Below, in pieces: positions 7,950 to 17,591 of a stretch of 64,000 nucleotides of DNA. The position numbers and the translations under genes were made by a program. Under the pieces are notes generated by a model, which saw nothing but the letters and a program-made list of their open reading frames with translations, did no database searches and had not been told where the DNA came from. This stretch comes from Bacillus sp. ISL-55 (lineage in GTDB: Bacteria; Bacillota; Bacilli; Bacillales; Cytobacillaceae). How positions within the stretch are numbered: the stretch's first letter is position 1; every line of letters begins with the position of its first letter. The stretch lies in the NCBI RefSeq assembly GCF_018613155.1, contig NZ_JAGGQU010000008.1, positions 20,175 through 84,174 on the forward strand, in the 5' to 3' direction.

Positions 7950-9050
7950 ATGGCCTTAACAGCAGGTATTGTTGGACTTCCTAACGTTGGGAAATCTACA
8001 TTGTTTAATGCGATCACACAGGCTGGTGCTGAATCAGCCAACTATCCGTTCTGTACGATTGACCCGAATGTAGGAATCGTTGAGGTTCCTGATCATCGTT
8101 TAACTAAATTGACTGAGCTAGTACAGCCGAAAAAGACTGTACCAACAGCTTTTGAATTCACTGACATCGCTGGGATTGTTAAAGGTGCGAGCAAGGGTGA
8201 AGGACTTGGAAACAAATTCCTTTCCCATATTCGCCAGGTGGATGCGATTTGTCAGGTTGTCCGCTGTTTTGCAGATGACAATATCACACACGTTGCCGGT
8301 AAAGTGGATCCTATTTCGGATATTGAGGTCATTAACCTCGAATTGATTCTGGCTGACCTGGAATCTGTTGAAAAAAGAATCAGCCGCGTCGAGAAGTTGG
8401 CGAAGCAAAAGGATAAGGAAGCATCTATTGAGTTTCCAATACTAGCTCGCCTGCGAGATGCATTTGAAGCTGAACAACCAGCACGCGCAGTTGAATTCAC
8501 TGACGAAGAAATGAAAATCGTTAAACATCTTCATTTGCTCACAATCAAGCCAATGCTATATGTAGCTAATGTAGGTGAAGAAGATGTCGCAGATCCAAGC
8601 GGAAATGAATACGTCCAGAAAGTCCGCGAATTTGCACAAAAAGACAATGCGGAAGTCATCGTCATCAGTGCCAGGATAGAAGAAGAAATCGCTGAGCTTG
8701 AAGGCGAAGAAAAGCAAATGTTCCTAGAGGAACTAGGCATTGAAGAATCCGGTTTGGACCAGTTAATCCGTGCAGCTTACAGCCTGCTTGGTCTGGCAAC
8801 TTACTTCACAGCTGGCGTCCAGGAAGTCCGTGCATGGACATTCCGCCACGGAATGAAAGCACCTCAGTGTGCAGGTGTCATTCACTCTGATTTCGAACGT
8901 GGATTCATCCGTGCAGAAACAGTCCACTACGATGACCTTCTTGCAGCAGGATCAATGACTGCAGCCAAGGAAGCCGGAAAAGTCCGCCTGGAAGGTAAAG
9001 AATACGAAGTAAAAGACGGAGACATCATCCACTTCCGCTTCAATGTATAA
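7950..9050 (+). CDS. ychF: Redox-regulated ATPase/GTPase YchF
   Basis: Universally conserved Obg-family P-loop NTPase (YyaF in B. subtilis) that binds ATP rather than GTP and associates with ribosomes. Visible: G1 GLPNVGKST (residues 8-16), NYPFCTIDPN switch, G3 DIAG, a variant G4 (NVGE instead of NKxD, which explains ATP preference), and a C-terminal TGS domain (TFRHGMKAPQCAGVIHSDFE). ATG 7950 follows GAGGAG; length 366 aa is standard for the family. It is followed by its own terminator. Confidence 0.97.
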   Translation: MALTAGIVGLPNVGKSTLFNAITQAGAESANYPFCTIDPNVGIVEVPDHRLTKLTELVQPKKTVPTAFEFTDIAGIVKGASKGEGLGNKFLSHIRQVDAICQVVRCFADDNITHVAGKVDPISDIEVINLELILADLESVEKRISRVEKLAKQKDKEASIEFPILARLRDAFEAEQPARAVEFTDEEMKIVKHLHLLTIKPMLYVANVGEEDVADPSGNEYVQKVREFAQKDNAEVIVISARIEEEIAELEGEEKQMFLEELGIEESGLDQLIRAAYSLLGLATYFTAGVQEVRAWTFRHGMKAPQCAGVIHSDFERGFIRAETVHYDDLLAAGSMTAAKEAGKVRLEGKEYEVKDGDIIHFRFNV

Positions 9051-9059
9051 ACCGTTTTT

Positions 9060-9091
9060 GCCCTGCTCATATAGCAGGGCATTATTTTTTA
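9060..9091 (+). terminator. Terminator after ychF
   Basis: GCCCTGCT / AGCAGGGC perfect stem with a CATAT loop, then ATTATTTTTTATTTT. Confidence 0.88.
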
Positions 9092-9195
9092 TTTTCAAAT
9101 AACTAAGCATGGACAGAAACGCGAACATATGTTAGTATTTTGTTATAGAAATATATCACATAGAAACAGGCAAAGTAGATTCTCCATACATATCG

Positions 9196-9224
9196 TTGCC
9201 TTTGAATATATTCTGTGATATAAT
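9196..9224 (+). promoter_or_regulatory. Probable sigma-A promoter of rpsF-ssb-rpsR
   Basis: TTGCCT, 17 bp spacer, TATAAT, with TG at the extended -10 position. It leaves a leader of about 70 nt before rpsF. Confidence 0.75.
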
Positions 9225-9234
9225 TTCATCTTGT

Positions 9235-9293
9235 GAGTAATTAATCAATTACTCCTTGCCCTGTAATGGGGCCGTTTAGACCAAAAGGAGGTG
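9235..9293 (+). promoter_or_regulatory. rpsF leader, candidate S6:S18 autoregulatory RNA
   Basis: The leader contains a perfect seven-pair stem GAGTAAT/ATTACTC (9235-9254) followed by GCCCTGTAATGGGGCCGTTTAGACC just before the ribosome site AAGGAGGTG. Autogenous control of rpsF operons by an S6:S18 complex through a leader with an exposed CCG is established for many bacteria. Assigning this leader to that class rests on position and the GGGCCG element; it was not folded computationally. Confidence 0.5.
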
Positions 9294-9299
9294 ACAGTG

Positions 9300-9587
9300 A
9301 TGAGAAAGTACGAAATTATGTACATCATCCGCCCAAACATTGAAGAGGACGCTAAAAAGGCTCTTACTGAGCGTTTCAGCACAATCCTTACAGAAAACGG
9401 TGCGGAAGTTGCAGAAGCTAAGGAATGGGGCAAACGCCGCCTAGCTTACGAAATCAATGATTTCCGTGATGGCTACTACCAGCTTGTTAAGGTAAACGCT
9501 ACTCCGGCAGCAGTTGAGGAATTCTCTCGTCTTGCTAAGATCAACGAAGATATCCTTCGCCACATCGTAATCAGAGAAGAAGAATAA
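9300..9587 (+). CDS. rpsF: 30S ribosomal protein S6
   Basis: Small-subunit protein that binds S18 in the platform. The 95 aa sequence opens [16 protein letters not shown] and contains the typical [20 protein letters not shown] core. ATG 9300 is placed by AAGGAGGTG ending seven bases upstream; the GTG at 9291 is inside that site. First gene of the rpsF-ssb-rpsR operon. Confidence 0.98.
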   Translation: MRKYEIMYIIRPNIEEDAKKALTERFSTILTENGAEVAEAKEWGKRRLAYEINDFRDGYYQLVKVNATPAAVEEFSRLAKINEDILRHIVIREEE

Positions 9588-9620
9588 TTAACGATATAAA
9601 TAATAACTTTCAGCGGAAAA

Positions 9621-9636
9621 TGTTTCACATGGAACA
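9621..9636 (-). promoter_or_regulatory. parS-like site (one mismatch) between rpsF and ssb
   Basis: The reverse complement TGTTCCATGTGAAACA differs from the parS consensus TGTTNCACGTGAAACA at one position. It lies in the rpsF-ssb gap. ParB binding would be weaker than at the two perfect sites. Confidence 0.6.
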
Positions 9637-9664
9637 TTCAGGCTGGGGGAAGGAGTTGATTCTG

Positions 9665-10162
9665 ATGATGAATCGTGTCATTCTTGTTGGCCGTTTGACC
9701 AAGGATCCTGAATTACGTTTCACACCGAATGGAGTTGCGGTGGCTACTTTCACTCTTGCGGTAAATCGTTCATTTACCAACCAGCAGGGGGAAAGAGAAG
9801 CTGACTTCATCAACTGTGTGGTATGGCGCCGTCCAGCTGAAAACGTTGCTAACTTCTTGAAGAAGGGCAGCCTTGCAGGTGTTGATGGACGCGTTCAAAC
9901 TCGCAGCTACGAAGGACAAGATGGTAAGCGTGTATACGTTACAGAAGTTCTTGCTGAGAGTGTTCAGTTCCTTGAGCCAAAAGGTCAAGGTCAAGGTCAA
10001 ACTTCAGACAGAGGGGATAACAACTATTCCCGCCAAAATGATCAGGGTTCCCCATTCGGGAATCAGAATCAACGCCAGAACCAAGGTTATACAAAAGTAG
10101 ATGAAGATCCATTTGCAGGTGGCGGCCAAATCGACATTTCAGATGATGATCTTCCATTCTAA
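9665..10162 (+). CDS. ssbA: Single-stranded DNA-binding protein SsbA
   Basis: Essential replication and repair SSB of 165 aa. The OB fold spans residues 1-105 ([21 protein letters not shown], then [21 protein letters not shown]). A Gln/Asn/Gly-rich linker follows, with the acidic protein-interaction tip DISDDDLPF at the C terminus. Start ATG 9665 follows AGGAG by nine bases and corresponds to the MLNRVVLVG start of B. subtilis SsbA; the upstream TTG at 9620 would add an unlikely leader spanning the parS-like site. Confidence 0.97.
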   Translation: MMNRVILVGRLTKDPELRFTPNGVAVATFTLAVNRSFTNQQGEREADFINCVVWRRPAENVANFLKKGSLAGVDGRVQTRSYEGQDGKRVYVTEVLAESVQFLEPKGQGQGQTSDRGDNNYSRQNDQGSPFGNQNQRQNQGYTKVDEDPFAGGGQIDISDDDLPF

Positions 10163-10185
10163 TATAATTCGGACGTAAAATATAA

Positions 10186-10449
<264 letters not shown>

Positions 10450-10461
10450 TGATCGGATTTT

Positions 10462-10496
10462 AAAAGGCAGCGGGGCAACCCCGCTGCCTTTTATAT
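10462..10496 (+). terminator. Terminator of the rpsF operon
   Basis: AAAGGCAGCGGGG / CCCCGCTGCCTTT with a four-base loop, followed by TATATT; a very stable hairpin. Confidence 0.88.
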
Positions 10497-10617
10497 TATC
10501 TATTAGACACTTCGTTTGCTTGTCAGAGTTTTAGAAGATAAAATAGTTCTTATCGGTTATTTTAAAAATGGCTGCTACTTTGGTTCAGTTATAATACCTT
10601 GCTGAAACCTTAAGGCA

Positions 10618-10640
10618 GACCAAGGCGCTTACGCATTTCT
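10618..10640 (+). repeat. Remnant of the dispersed modular repeat
   Basis: GACCAAGGCGCTTACGCATTTCT matches the terminal module GACCAAGGCGCTTGCGCTTTTCT of the repeat family in 21 of 23 bases. It lies immediately before the yybS ribosome site, as copy 1 does before soj. Confidence 0.6.
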
Positions 10641-10652
10641 GTGAGGTGGATT

Positions 10653-11594
10653 ATGAAGAATACATACAAGCTGACGGAAGGAGCCATTCTGTTAGCGATT
10701 TTTGCGGTTTTATTGTTGATCACTTTTTACATACCTGGCCTGGGGTTAATTGTGAACCTCTTTCTTTCTTTGCCATTCATGTTTTTCGGTGCTAAGTATG
10801 ACGCCAAAAGTACGGCTGTGTTTACGATTGCCGCTGTATTATTATCGATGATTCTAGGGTCACTTCTGGCAATCCCGCTTGCATTGGCATATGGGACGAC
10901 TGGTGCAGTGATGGGATACATGGTAAGGAAAGGGAAAAGCAGGTTTACAGCATACATAGCAGGTTCCCTCGTGTTTCTTTTGAATTTAGTGGCACAATAT
11001 GCATTGTCGGTCATTTTCTTTAAAATTAATATTATCGAAGAACTGATGGAGGCTTTTCGGGTCTCTACCGACCAGGCAATCAAAATGCTGGAACAAATGG
11101 GGCAGACTCCTGATGAGAAACTCATCAAGCAATTTGAAACAATGATTGATATGATGGAAGTGCTTATGCCAAGCATGTTCGTCATGGCTTCATTTTTGAT
11201 TGTGTTCCTGCTTCAGCTTGTCTCATTCCCATTCTTGAAGCGTTTTGGGATCAAGGTGCCATCCTGGCCTCCATTCAGGGAATTGAATCTGCCAAAAAGT
11301 ATCTTATGGTACTATCTCATCGCGATGATTGCAGCATTGATTATGCAGCCGGAAAAAGGGACTTACTGGTTCTGGGCGATTTCCAATCTTACATTCATAT
11401 TGCAGATGCTGATGGTTCTCCAAGGTTTATCATTAGTTTTTTATGTCACACATATAAAACGGTATCCTAAAGCTGTTCCAATCATCGTCATTATCCTGAC
11501 CTTCCTCCTGCCATTTGTTCTTTATATTGTCAGGATATTAGGTATAATTGATTTAGGGTTTGACTTAAGAAAACGTCTTGGGGAGAAGAAGTAA
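10653..11594 (+). CDS. yybS: YybS family (DUF2232) membrane protein
   Basis: A 313 aa polytopic membrane protein with about eight hydrophobic segments, DUF2232 family. Its placement before gdpP-rplI-dnaC is conserved in Bacillus. It lacks recognisable catalytic residues and its function is unknown; the N-terminal half resembles small-molecule transporter membrane components. ATG 10653 follows GTGAGGTGGA. Only 30 bp separate it from gdpP, so the two are probably one operon. Confidence 0.9.
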   Translation: MKNTYKLTEGAILLAIFAVLLLITFYIPGLGLIVNLFLSLPFMFFGAKYDAKSTAVFTIAAVLLSMILGSLLAIPLALAYGTTGAVMGYMVRKGKSRFTAYIAGSLVFLLNLVAQYALSVIFFKINIIEELMEAFRVSTDQAIKMLEQMGQTPDEKLIKQFETMIDMMEVLMPSMFVMASFLIVFLLQLVSFPFLKRFGIKVPSWPPFRELNLPKSILWYYLIAMIAALIMQPEKGTYWFWAISNLTFILQMLMVLQGLSLVFYVTHIKRYPKAVPIIVIILTFLLPFVLYIVRILGIIDLGFDLRKRLGEKK

Positions 11595-11624
11595 TCAGAA
11601 ACTAACGCTTTAGGAGCTGAGCAC

Positions 11625-13598
11625 ATGCCTTCTTATTTAGAGAGGCGGCAAATACGTTATCCATTGTATGGATTGATGGCCGTAACACTGGTGCTAATTG
11701 GATTTCTGTCTTACTATAACTGGATTATAGGAGCGGCAGGATTCATTCTCACTGGCCTGTTGATATATCTCATTTTTCAAGTGAACCATAGAATGAGGCA
11801 GGAGACGGAAGAATACATTTCCACGCTGTCTTATCGGGTAAAAAAAGTCGGCGAGGAAGCATTGATGGAAATGCCGATTGGAATCATGCTGATCAATGAC
11901 GACTATTATATTGAATGGACGAATCCTTTTATTGCTGCTAGTTTCAATGAAGACTCGCTTGTCGGCAAATCGCTTTATGATGTAGCCGATGCGGTCATTC
12001 CATTGATTAAGAAAGAGGTAGAAACCGAAATCATTACTCTTCATGACCGGAAGTTCAGGATCATTCACAAACCTGATGAAAGGCTTCTCTACTTTTTCGA
12101 TGTGACCGAACAGGCAGAAATTGAAAAAATGTACCATGATGAGCGCACAGTCATTTCAATTATTTATCTTGATAACTATGAGGAACTGACTCAGGGAATG
12201 GATGACCAGACAAAAAGCAGCTTGAACAGTCTTGTTACTTCCATTTTAAATAAATGGGCTACCAATAATGGAGTATTCCTCAAGAGGGTTTCTTCGGAAC
12301 GATTCATCGCTGTTTTTAGTGAACATATTCTCCAGCTGCTTGAAAAAGGGAAGTTCACGATTCTCGATGAAGTAAGGGAAACAACATCGAAACAGAATGT
12401 CCCATTAACTTTGAGCATTGGTGTTGGTACGGGTTATTCCTCGCTTCCTGAACTCGGAAGTCAGGCGCAGTCCAGTCTGGACTTGGCTTTGGGACGCGGC
12501 GGCGATCAGGTAGCGATCAAACAGCCTAACGGCAAAGTTAAGTTTTATGGCGGCAAGACAAATCCTGTTGAAAAGCGTACAAGGGTAAGGGCGCGAGTCA
12601 TTTCTCATGCATTGAAGGAATTGGTTGTCGAAAGTGATAAGGTCTTGATCATGGGACACAAGAATCCGGATATGGACGCAATTGGTTCGTCAATCGGTAT
12701 CCTTAAAGTAGCACAAATGAACAAGCGTGAAGGCTTTATTGTGTATAATAAAAATGAGATCGATACAGGTGTACAGCGCTTGATGGATGAGATTAAGGAA
12801 AACGAATCTCTATACTCAAGATTCATTTCACCAGAACAGGCGTATGAAATTGCTTCTGACGACACTTTGCTTGTCGTTGTCGATACTCATAAACCTTCAC
12901 TTGTCATCGATGAAAGACTACTGAACCGGATTGAGAACGTCATCGTGATCGATCACCATCGCCGCGGTGAGGAATTTATTAAAAATCCGCTGCTCGTCTA
13001 TATGGAGCCTTACGCTTCATCAACGGCTGAGCTTGTAACGGAACTTCTGGAATATCAACCGAAGAATGGAAAAATCCAGATGCTTGAGGCTACTGCTTTA
13101 TTGGCAGGAATCATCGTCGACACGAAAAGCTTCACCTTAAGGACAGGGGCCCGTACTTTCGACGCTGCCTCATACCTGCGAAGCCATGGTGCGGATACTA
13201 TTCTTGTACAGAAGTTCTTAAAAGAAGATATTAATACTTATGTAAAAAGAGCAAAAATTATAGAGAATGTTTATTTTTACCGGGATGGCATTGTCATTTC
13301 AAAGGGTGAAAACGATGTTTACTGTGACCAGGTGCTGATTGCACAGGCAGCGGATACACTCCTGACGATGGACGGTGTGTCAGCATCATTCGTGATCTCC
13401 AAACGATCAGAAGACACGGTAGGTATCAGCGCAAGATCGCTTGGGGAAATCAATGTCCAGGTGGTCATGGAAAATCTCGAAGGTGGCGGGCATTTAACCA
13501 ATGCTGCGACGCAAATGTATGATATCTCTACGGATGAGGCAGAAACACTTTTACAAAATGCGATAGAGGATTATTTAGAAGGGGGACAAAAAGAATGA
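11625..13598 (+). CDS. gdpP: Cyclic-di-AMP phosphodiesterase GdpP
   Basis: Membrane-bound enzyme (YybT) that hydrolyses c-di-AMP and so affects wall and potassium homeostasis. The order is two TM helices (about 14-55), a PAS domain (about 80-160, haem-binding in the family), a degenerate GGDEF domain (about 170-305), then DHH with [14 protein letters not shown] near 340 and [10 protein letters not shown] near 441, and DHHA1 ending in GGGH near 620. All catalytic metal-ligand motifs are present. Length 657 aa is usual. Its TGA overlaps the rplI ATG (ATGA), indicating coupled translation. Confidence 0.97.
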   Translation: MPSYLERRQIRYPLYGLMAVTLVLIGFLSYYNWIIGAAGFILTGLLIYLIFQVNHRMRQETEEYISTLSYRVKKVGEEALMEMPIGIMLINDDYYIEWTNPFIAASFNEDSLVGKSLYDVADAVIPLIKKEVETEIITLHDRKFRIIHKPDERLLYFFDVTEQAEIEKMYHDERTVISIIYLDNYEELTQGMDDQTKSSLNSLVTSILNKWATNNGVFLKRVSSERFIAVFSEHILQLLEKGKFTILDEVRETTSKQNVPLTLSIGVGTGYSSLPELGSQAQSSLDLALGRGGDQVAIKQPNGKVKFYGGKTNPVEKRTRVRARVISHALKELVVESDKVLIMGHKNPDMDAIGSSIGILKVAQMNKREGFIVYNKNEIDTGVQRLMDEIKENESLYSRFISPEQAYEIASDDTLLVVVDTHKPSLVIDERLLNRIENVIVIDHHRRGEEFIKNPLLVYMEPYASSTAELVTELLEYQPKNGKIQMLEATALLAGIIVDTKSFTLRTGARTFDAASYLRSHGADTILVQKFLKEDINTYVKRAKIIENVYFYRDGIVISKGENDVYCDQVLIAQAADTLLTMDGVSASFVISKRSEDTVGISARSLGEINVQVVMENLEGGGHLTNAATQMYDISTDEAETLLQNAIEDYLEGGQKE

Positions 13599-14044
13599 AA
13601 GTAATCTTTTTGAAGGACGTTAAAGGAAAAGGCAAAAAAGGCGAAATCAAAAATGTGGCAGATGGCTATGCACACAATTTCCTTATTAAACAGGGTCTTG
13701 CAGTTGAAGCAAATCAGGCTGCTATGAGTTCCCTTGATGCGCAACAGAAGAAAGAAGAGAAAATGGCACAGCAGGAGCTAGAAGATGCGAAAGCTTTGAA
13801 GGAAAAGCTGGAAAAAGTTACAGTTGAATTATCGGCGAAATCTGGAGAAGATGGCCGTCTTTTCGGCTCAATCACAAGTAAGCAGATTGCTGATGAACTG
13901 CAAAAAGCTAATGGCATCAAGCTTGATAAGCGAAAAATTGAACTTCAGGATGCTATTCGCACACTTGGATACACAAAGGTTCCAGTAAAGCTTCATAAGG
14001 ATGTTCAGGCAACTTTGAATGTCCATGTTAAAGAAGGTAAATAA
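13595..14044 (+). CDS. rplI: 50S ribosomal protein L9
   Basis: Two-domain large-subunit protein of 149 aa that binds 23S rRNA near L1. The N domain has [17 protein letters not shown] and the signature [17 protein letters not shown]; a long charged central helix leads to the C domain ([20 protein letters not shown]). It overlaps gdpP by four bases and probably depends on its translation. Confidence 0.98.
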   Translation: MKVIFLKDVKGKGKKGEIKNVADGYAHNFLIKQGLAVEANQAAMSSLDAQQKKEEKMAQQELEDAKALKEKLEKVTVELSAKSGEDGRLFGSITSKQIADELQKANGIKLDKRKIELQDAIRTLGYTKVPVKLHKDVQATLNVHVKEGK

Positions 14045-14099
14045 TTTACAGTTCCATATAGCCGTAAACATGATAAACTAATATAGTTACAGAAAATAG

Positions 14100-14126
14100 G
14101 TGATCGGTCCTGCTGATCACTTTTTT
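14100..14126 (+). terminator. Terminator after rplI
   Basis: GTGATC / GATCAC stem (with a weaker inner GG/CC pairing) then TTTTTT. Confidence 0.7.
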
Positions 14127-14164
14127 CAGTTCGAAGAGAGAGAATTACGTAAGGGGGCTGGCAG

Positions 14165-15529
14165 ATGAGTGAATTATTCGCGGATCGACTTCCGCCACAA
14201 AACATGGAAGCGGAACAAGCCGTACTTGGCGCAATATTTTTAGAGCCATCAGCTTTAACTCTTGCTTCAGAAATTCTATTACCCGAAGACTTTTATCGTG
14301 TTGCGCACCAGAAAATCTTCAACGTTATGCTGGATTTAAATGATAAAGGCAAAGCTATCGACCTGGTGACCGTTACTGAAGAATTGGCATCATCCAAGCT
14401 GATTGAAGATGTTGGAGGCGTCAGTTATTTAAGTGAATTGGCGGCATCCGTTCCGACGGCTGCTAATATAGAGTATTATGCTAGAATCGTAGAAGAAAAG
14501 TCATTGCTGAGAAGGCTGATCCGGACAGCATCAGGCATCGCTGAAGATGGCTATATGCGTGAGGATGAAGTTGAAGCATTACTTGCCGAAGCAGAAAAGA
14601 ACATCATGGAGGTTGCCCAGCGCAAAGGCGGAGGAGCCTTCCATAATATAAAAGATGTCCTTGTCAGGACATACGATAATATCGAGGAAATGCATAACCG
14701 TCAAGGTGATATCACCGGCCTTGAGACTGGCTTTACCGAACTTGACCGAATAACCGCTGGCTTTCAGCGAAACGATTTGATTATCGTTGGCGCCCGTCCA
14801 TCTGTTGGTAAAACAGCATTCGCCTTGAATATCGCCCAGAACGTTGCGAAAAAAACAGGAGAGAATGTCGCGATCTTTAGTTTGGAGATGGGTGCAGAAC
14901 AGCTTGTCATGCGTGTCCTTTGTGCAGAAGGAAATATCGATGCCCAGAGGCTTCGTACAGGTTCCCTGACTGATGAGGACTGGGGCAAGTTGACGATGGC
15001 AATGGGAAGCCTGTCGAATACAGGAATCTTCATTGACGATACTCCAGGTGTCAAAATTACCGATATCAGGTCAAAATGCCGACGTTTAAAGCAGGAGCAG
15101 GGACTTGGCATGATCATGATCGATTACTTGCAGCTGATCCTCGGGAGCGGACGTGCCGGCGAAAACCGTCAGCAGGAAGTATCCGAAATATCCCGTTCCC
15201 TCAAGCAACTGGCGCGTGAATTGCAGGTCCCTGTCATCGCACTGTCCCAGCTTTCCCGTGGAGTGGAACAGCGACAGGACAAGCGTCCGATGATGTCTGA
15301 TATCCGTGAATCAGGTTCGATCGAGCAGGATGCCGATATCGTAGCCTTCCTTTACCGTGATGACTATTATGATAAGGAATCCGAAGACAAGAACATCATT
15401 GAGATCATCATTGCGAAGCAGCGTAACGGCCCGGTGGGAACCGTAAAGCTGGCATTCGTAAAAGAATACAATAAATTCGTCAACATTGAAAACAGGTATG
15501 ACGAATCGTACGCTCCACCTGGGGCATAA
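14165..15529 (+). CDS. dnaC: Replicative DNA helicase DnaC (DnaB family)
   Basis: Hexameric 5'-3' replicative helicase, called DnaC in Bacillus and DnaB elsewhere. The N-terminal domain begins PPQNMEAEQAVLGAIFLEP; the RecA-like C domain has Walker A GARPSVGKTAFA near residue 209, the Walker B MIMIDYLQLI, and the DIRESGSIEQDADIV arginine-finger region. 454 aa is the B. subtilis length. An AAGGGGG ribosome site precedes ATG 14165. No intein is present. A terminator follows immediately. Confidence 0.98.
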   Translation: MSELFADRLPPQNMEAEQAVLGAIFLEPSALTLASEILLPEDFYRVAHQKIFNVMLDLNDKGKAIDLVTVTEELASSKLIEDVGGVSYLSELAASVPTAANIEYYARIVEEKSLLRRLIRTASGIAEDGYMREDEVEALLAEAEKNIMEVAQRKGGGAFHNIKDVLVRTYDNIEEMHNRQGDITGLETGFTELDRITAGFQRNDLIIVGARPSVGKTAFALNIAQNVAKKTGENVAIFSLEMGAEQLVMRVLCAEGNIDAQRLRTGSLTDEDWGKLTMAMGSLSNTGIFIDDTPGVKITDIRSKCRRLKQEQGLGMIMIDYLQLILGSGRAGENRQQEVSEISRSLKQLARELQVPVIALSQLSRGVEQRQDKRPMMSDIRESGSIEQDADIVAFLYRDDYYDKESEDKNIIEIIIAKQRNGPVGTVKLAFVKEYNKFVNIENRYDESYAPPGA

Positions 15530-15530
15530 T

Positions 15531-15565
15531 GAGAATTGATCCTTTTGGATTGATTCTCTTTTTTT
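15531..15565 (+). terminator. Terminator after dnaC
   Basis: GAGAATTGATCC / GGATTGATTCTC stem with a TTTT loop, followed by seven T. Confidence 0.88.
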
Positions 15566-15598
15566 GCTGATATTATATTTAGTATTTTAGGATGCAGG

Positions 15599-15644
15599 TT
15601 TTTACGAACGAAATAAATATAATATAAAATTAATGTTCGTGTTT
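15599..15644. promoter_or_regulatory. Candidate PurR operator of purA
   Basis: Two PurBox-like cores face each other: TTTTTACGAACGAAA (CGAAC 15605-15609) and, in inverse, AAACACGAACATTAA (GTTCG 15635-15639). The PurBox consensus is AWWWCCGAACWWT; here the base before CGAAC is A. The core-to-core gap of 25 bp is slightly longer than the usual 22-23, so this is probable rather than certain. Confidence 0.5.
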
Positions 15645-15646
15645 AG

Positions 15647-15676
15647 TTGACTTTATACTATTATTGCTGGTAAACT
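15647..15676 (+). promoter_or_regulatory. Probable purA promoter
   Basis: TTGACT, 18 bp spacer, TAAACT, directly after the PurBox pair and about 50 bp before the ATG. Confidence 0.5.
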
Positions 15677-15731
15677 TTATATGTTTGAAGCGAAAAAAAA
15701 TTAACCGTATACCTTTGGAGGTGCTTTTTAT

Positions 15732-17021
15732 ATGTCATCCGTAGTAGTAGTTGGTACACAATGGGGAGACGAAGGAAAAGGGAAGATTACTGACTTCCTT
15801 TCAGAAAATGCTGAAGTGATTGCCCGTTACCAGGGAGGGAACAACGCAGGACATACAATAAAGTTCAATGGTGAAACATATAAATTGCATTTGATTCCAT
15901 CAGGAATTTTCTATAATGATAAAATCAGTGTTATCGGAAACGGCATGGTTGTGGATCCAAAAGCGCTCGTGAAGGAACTAGCCTATCTTAACGATAAAAA
16001 CGTTAAGACAGACAACCTGCGAATCAGCAACCGTGCACATGTCATTCTTCCGTATCACTTGAAACTTGATGAGGTGGAAGAAGCAAGCAAGGGCGCCAAT
16101 AAAATTGGAACAACCAAGAAGGGGATAGGTCCTGCATACATGGACAAGGCTGCGAGAACAGGTATCAGGATTGCAGACCTTCTTGACAGGGAAGTCTTCG
16201 AGGAGAAGCTAACCCGCAATCTCGAGGAGAAGAACCGACTGCTAGAGCGCATCTATGAAACTGAAGGATTTAAGCTAGAGGATATTTTAGACGAGTATTA
16301 CGAGTATGGTCAGCAAGTCAAAGATTATGTGGTCGACACATCTGTCGTTTTGAACGATGCTTTGGATGAAGGACGACGTGTCCTATTTGAAGGTGCACAG
16401 GGCGTCATGCTCGATATCGACCAGGGAACATATCCATTTGTTACATCATCCAATCCAGTAGCTGGCGGTGTCACCATTGGTTCAGGTGTAGGACCAACGA
16501 AAATTACCCATATCGTTGGAGTTTCAAAAGCTTATACGACTCGTGTCGGTGACGGACCATTCCCTACAGAGTTAGATAACGAAATCGGCCACCAAATCCG
16601 CGAAGTAGGACGAGAATACGGCACGACAACAGGCCGCCCGCGCCGCGTCGGCTGGTTCGACAGCGTCGTTGTTCGTCATGCCCGCCGTGTCAGCGGCATC
16701 ACTGACTTATCGTTGAACTCTATCGATGTATTAACAGGAATTGAAACGCTCAAAATCTGTGTGGCATACCGCTACAAGGGTGAGTTAATCGAAGAATTCC
16801 CTGCAAGCCTTAAGACACTCGCTGAATGTGAGCCAGTATACGAGGAGCTGCCAGGCTGGACAGAAGACATCACAGGTGTGAAATCACTAGACCAACTGCC
16901 AGAAAACGCAAGACACTATCTTGAGCGCATCTCACAACTGACAGGCATCCCATTATCCATCTTCTCAGTCGGCCCGGACCGCACCCAGACAAATGTCGTC
17001 CGCAGCCCTTGGAGATCATAA
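15732..17021 (+). CDS. purA: Adenylosuccinate synthetase
   Basis: Catalyses IMP + Asp + GTP to adenylosuccinate, the first committed step to AMP. The P-loop GDEGKGK is at residues 12-18, followed by catalytic H near 41 in NNAGHTI. The IMP site is seen in [14 protein letters not shown], and the C-terminal GTP-binding SVGPDRTQT is intact. Length 429 aa. A TTTGGAGGTG ribosome site sets ATG 15732. Monocistronic, flanked by terminators, with PurR-like boxes upstream. Confidence 0.98.
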   Translation: MSSVVVVGTQWGDEGKGKITDFLSENAEVIARYQGGNNAGHTIKFNGETYKLHLIPSGIFYNDKISVIGNGMVVDPKALVKELAYLNDKNVKTDNLRISNRAHVILPYHLKLDEVEEASKGANKIGTTKKGIGPAYMDKAARTGIRIADLLDREVFEEKLTRNLEEKNRLLERIYETEGFKLEDILDEYYEYGQQVKDYVVDTSVVLNDALDEGRRVLFEGAQGVMLDIDQGTYPFVTSSNPVAGGVTIGSGVGPTKITHIVGVSKAYTTRVGDGPFPTELDNEIGHQIREVGREYGTTTGRPRRVGWFDSVVVRHARRVSGITDLSLNSIDVLTGIETLKICVAYRYKGELIEEFPASLKTLAECEPVYEELPGWTEDITGVKSLDQLPENARHYLERISQLTGIPLSIFSVGPDRTQTNVVRSPWRS

Positions 17022-17031
17022 TAATTATTGA

Positions 17032-17068
17032 ACAAAGCCCCCGATCATGTGATTGGGGGCTTGTTTTT
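17032..17068 (+). terminator. Terminator after purA
   Basis: AAGCCCCCGATCA / TGATTGGGGGCTT stem followed by GTTTTT. Confidence 0.88.
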
Positions 17069-17161
17069 ATAGAGAAACTCCCAGTGGTTTCCAGTTAGCG
17101 GAATTAGCCTGTTTTTAGTAAATTTCTATTTATAGAATTTAAAATATCTAAGGAAAATAGA

Positions 17162-17284
17162 ATGAGCTACGAAGAAAAACATGAAAAAGCTAAAAATATT
17201 TTAAAAAGATATATACAAACAATAAAATGCTATGGTAATATAAACAACGTTGTCACTAATTCGACAAAAAGTGATAAAGTTTGA
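17162..17284 (+). CDS. Possible small ORF (40 aa), unrecognised
   Basis: ATG 17162 follows AAGGAAAATAG and opens a 40-codon frame encoding a lysine-rich peptide (MSYEEKHEKAKNILKRY...). It ends with the TGA just at the start of the first tRNA-like element and overlaps the putative tRNA promoter. There is no family recognition; AT-rich codons alone could give this by chance. Confidence 0.2.
   Translation: MSYEEKHEKAKNILKRYIQTIKCYGNINNVVTNSTKSDKV
17250..17278 (+). promoter_or_regulatory. Candidate promoter of the tRNA cluster
   Basis: TTGTCA, 17 bp spacer, GATAAA. A start about seven bases later would fall at the GATACGAG that opens the first tRNA-like element. Confidence 0.45.
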
Positions 17285-17394
17285 TACGAGCCATTAGCTC
17301 AGTCAGTTGCTTGCATCGAGGAGTTCACTTCAGCGGCAACTTGCGAGAAAGGCCGAAGGTATTTTGAGCACTGTATCAAGTAAGTCTTCATTTA
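17283..17394 (+). ncRNA. tRNA-5'-derived structured element 1 (before tRNA-Lys)
   Basis: It starts with ATACGAGCCATTAGCTCAGTC, identical to the first part of the tRNA-Lys locus 125 bp downstream, then departs into AGTTGCTTGC, 15 variable bases, CAGCGGCAACTTGCGAGAAA, a small CC-GAA-GG hairpin and TTTTGAGCAC. GCTCA pairs with TGAGC, GTTGC with GCAAC, and the ends GATAC with GTATC. It cannot form a tRNA: no anticodon or T arm follows. A second copy with the same core lies before tRNA-Phe. Type is inferred from the pairing; no known RNA family is recognised. Confidence 0.5.
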
Positions 17395-17412
17395 GGGTTG
17401 AATTTTTCATAC

Positions 17413-17485
17413 GAGCCATTAGCTCAGTCGGTAGAGCATCTGACTTTTAATCAGAGGGTCGAAGGTTCGAGTCCTTCATGGCTCA
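17413..17485 (+). tRNA. tRNA-Lys (TTT anticodon)
   Basis: 73 nt cloverleaf: acceptor GAGCCAT/ATGGCTC, D arm AGCTCAGTCGGTAGAGC, anticodon arm TCTGACTTTTAATCAGA with TTT, T arm GAAGGTTCGAGTCCTTC, discriminator A. The CCA end is not encoded. Confidence 0.97.
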
Positions 17486-17502
17486 CTTAGATTTTTATAT
17501 CC

Positions 17503-17574
17503 GGCCCCTTGGTCAAGCGGTTAAGACACCGCCCTTTCACGGCGGTAACACGGGTTCGAATCCCGTAGGGGTCA
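17503..17574 (+). tRNA. tRNA-Glu (TTC anticodon)
   Basis: 72 nt cloverleaf: acceptor GGCCCCT/AGGGGTC, anticodon arm CCGCCCTTTCACGGCGG with TTC, T arm ACGGGTTCGAATCCCGT, discriminator A. CCA is not encoded. It is the only tRNA of the three without an upstream tRNA-like element. Confidence 0.97.
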
Positions 17575-17591
17575 CTTTATTACATATTTAA

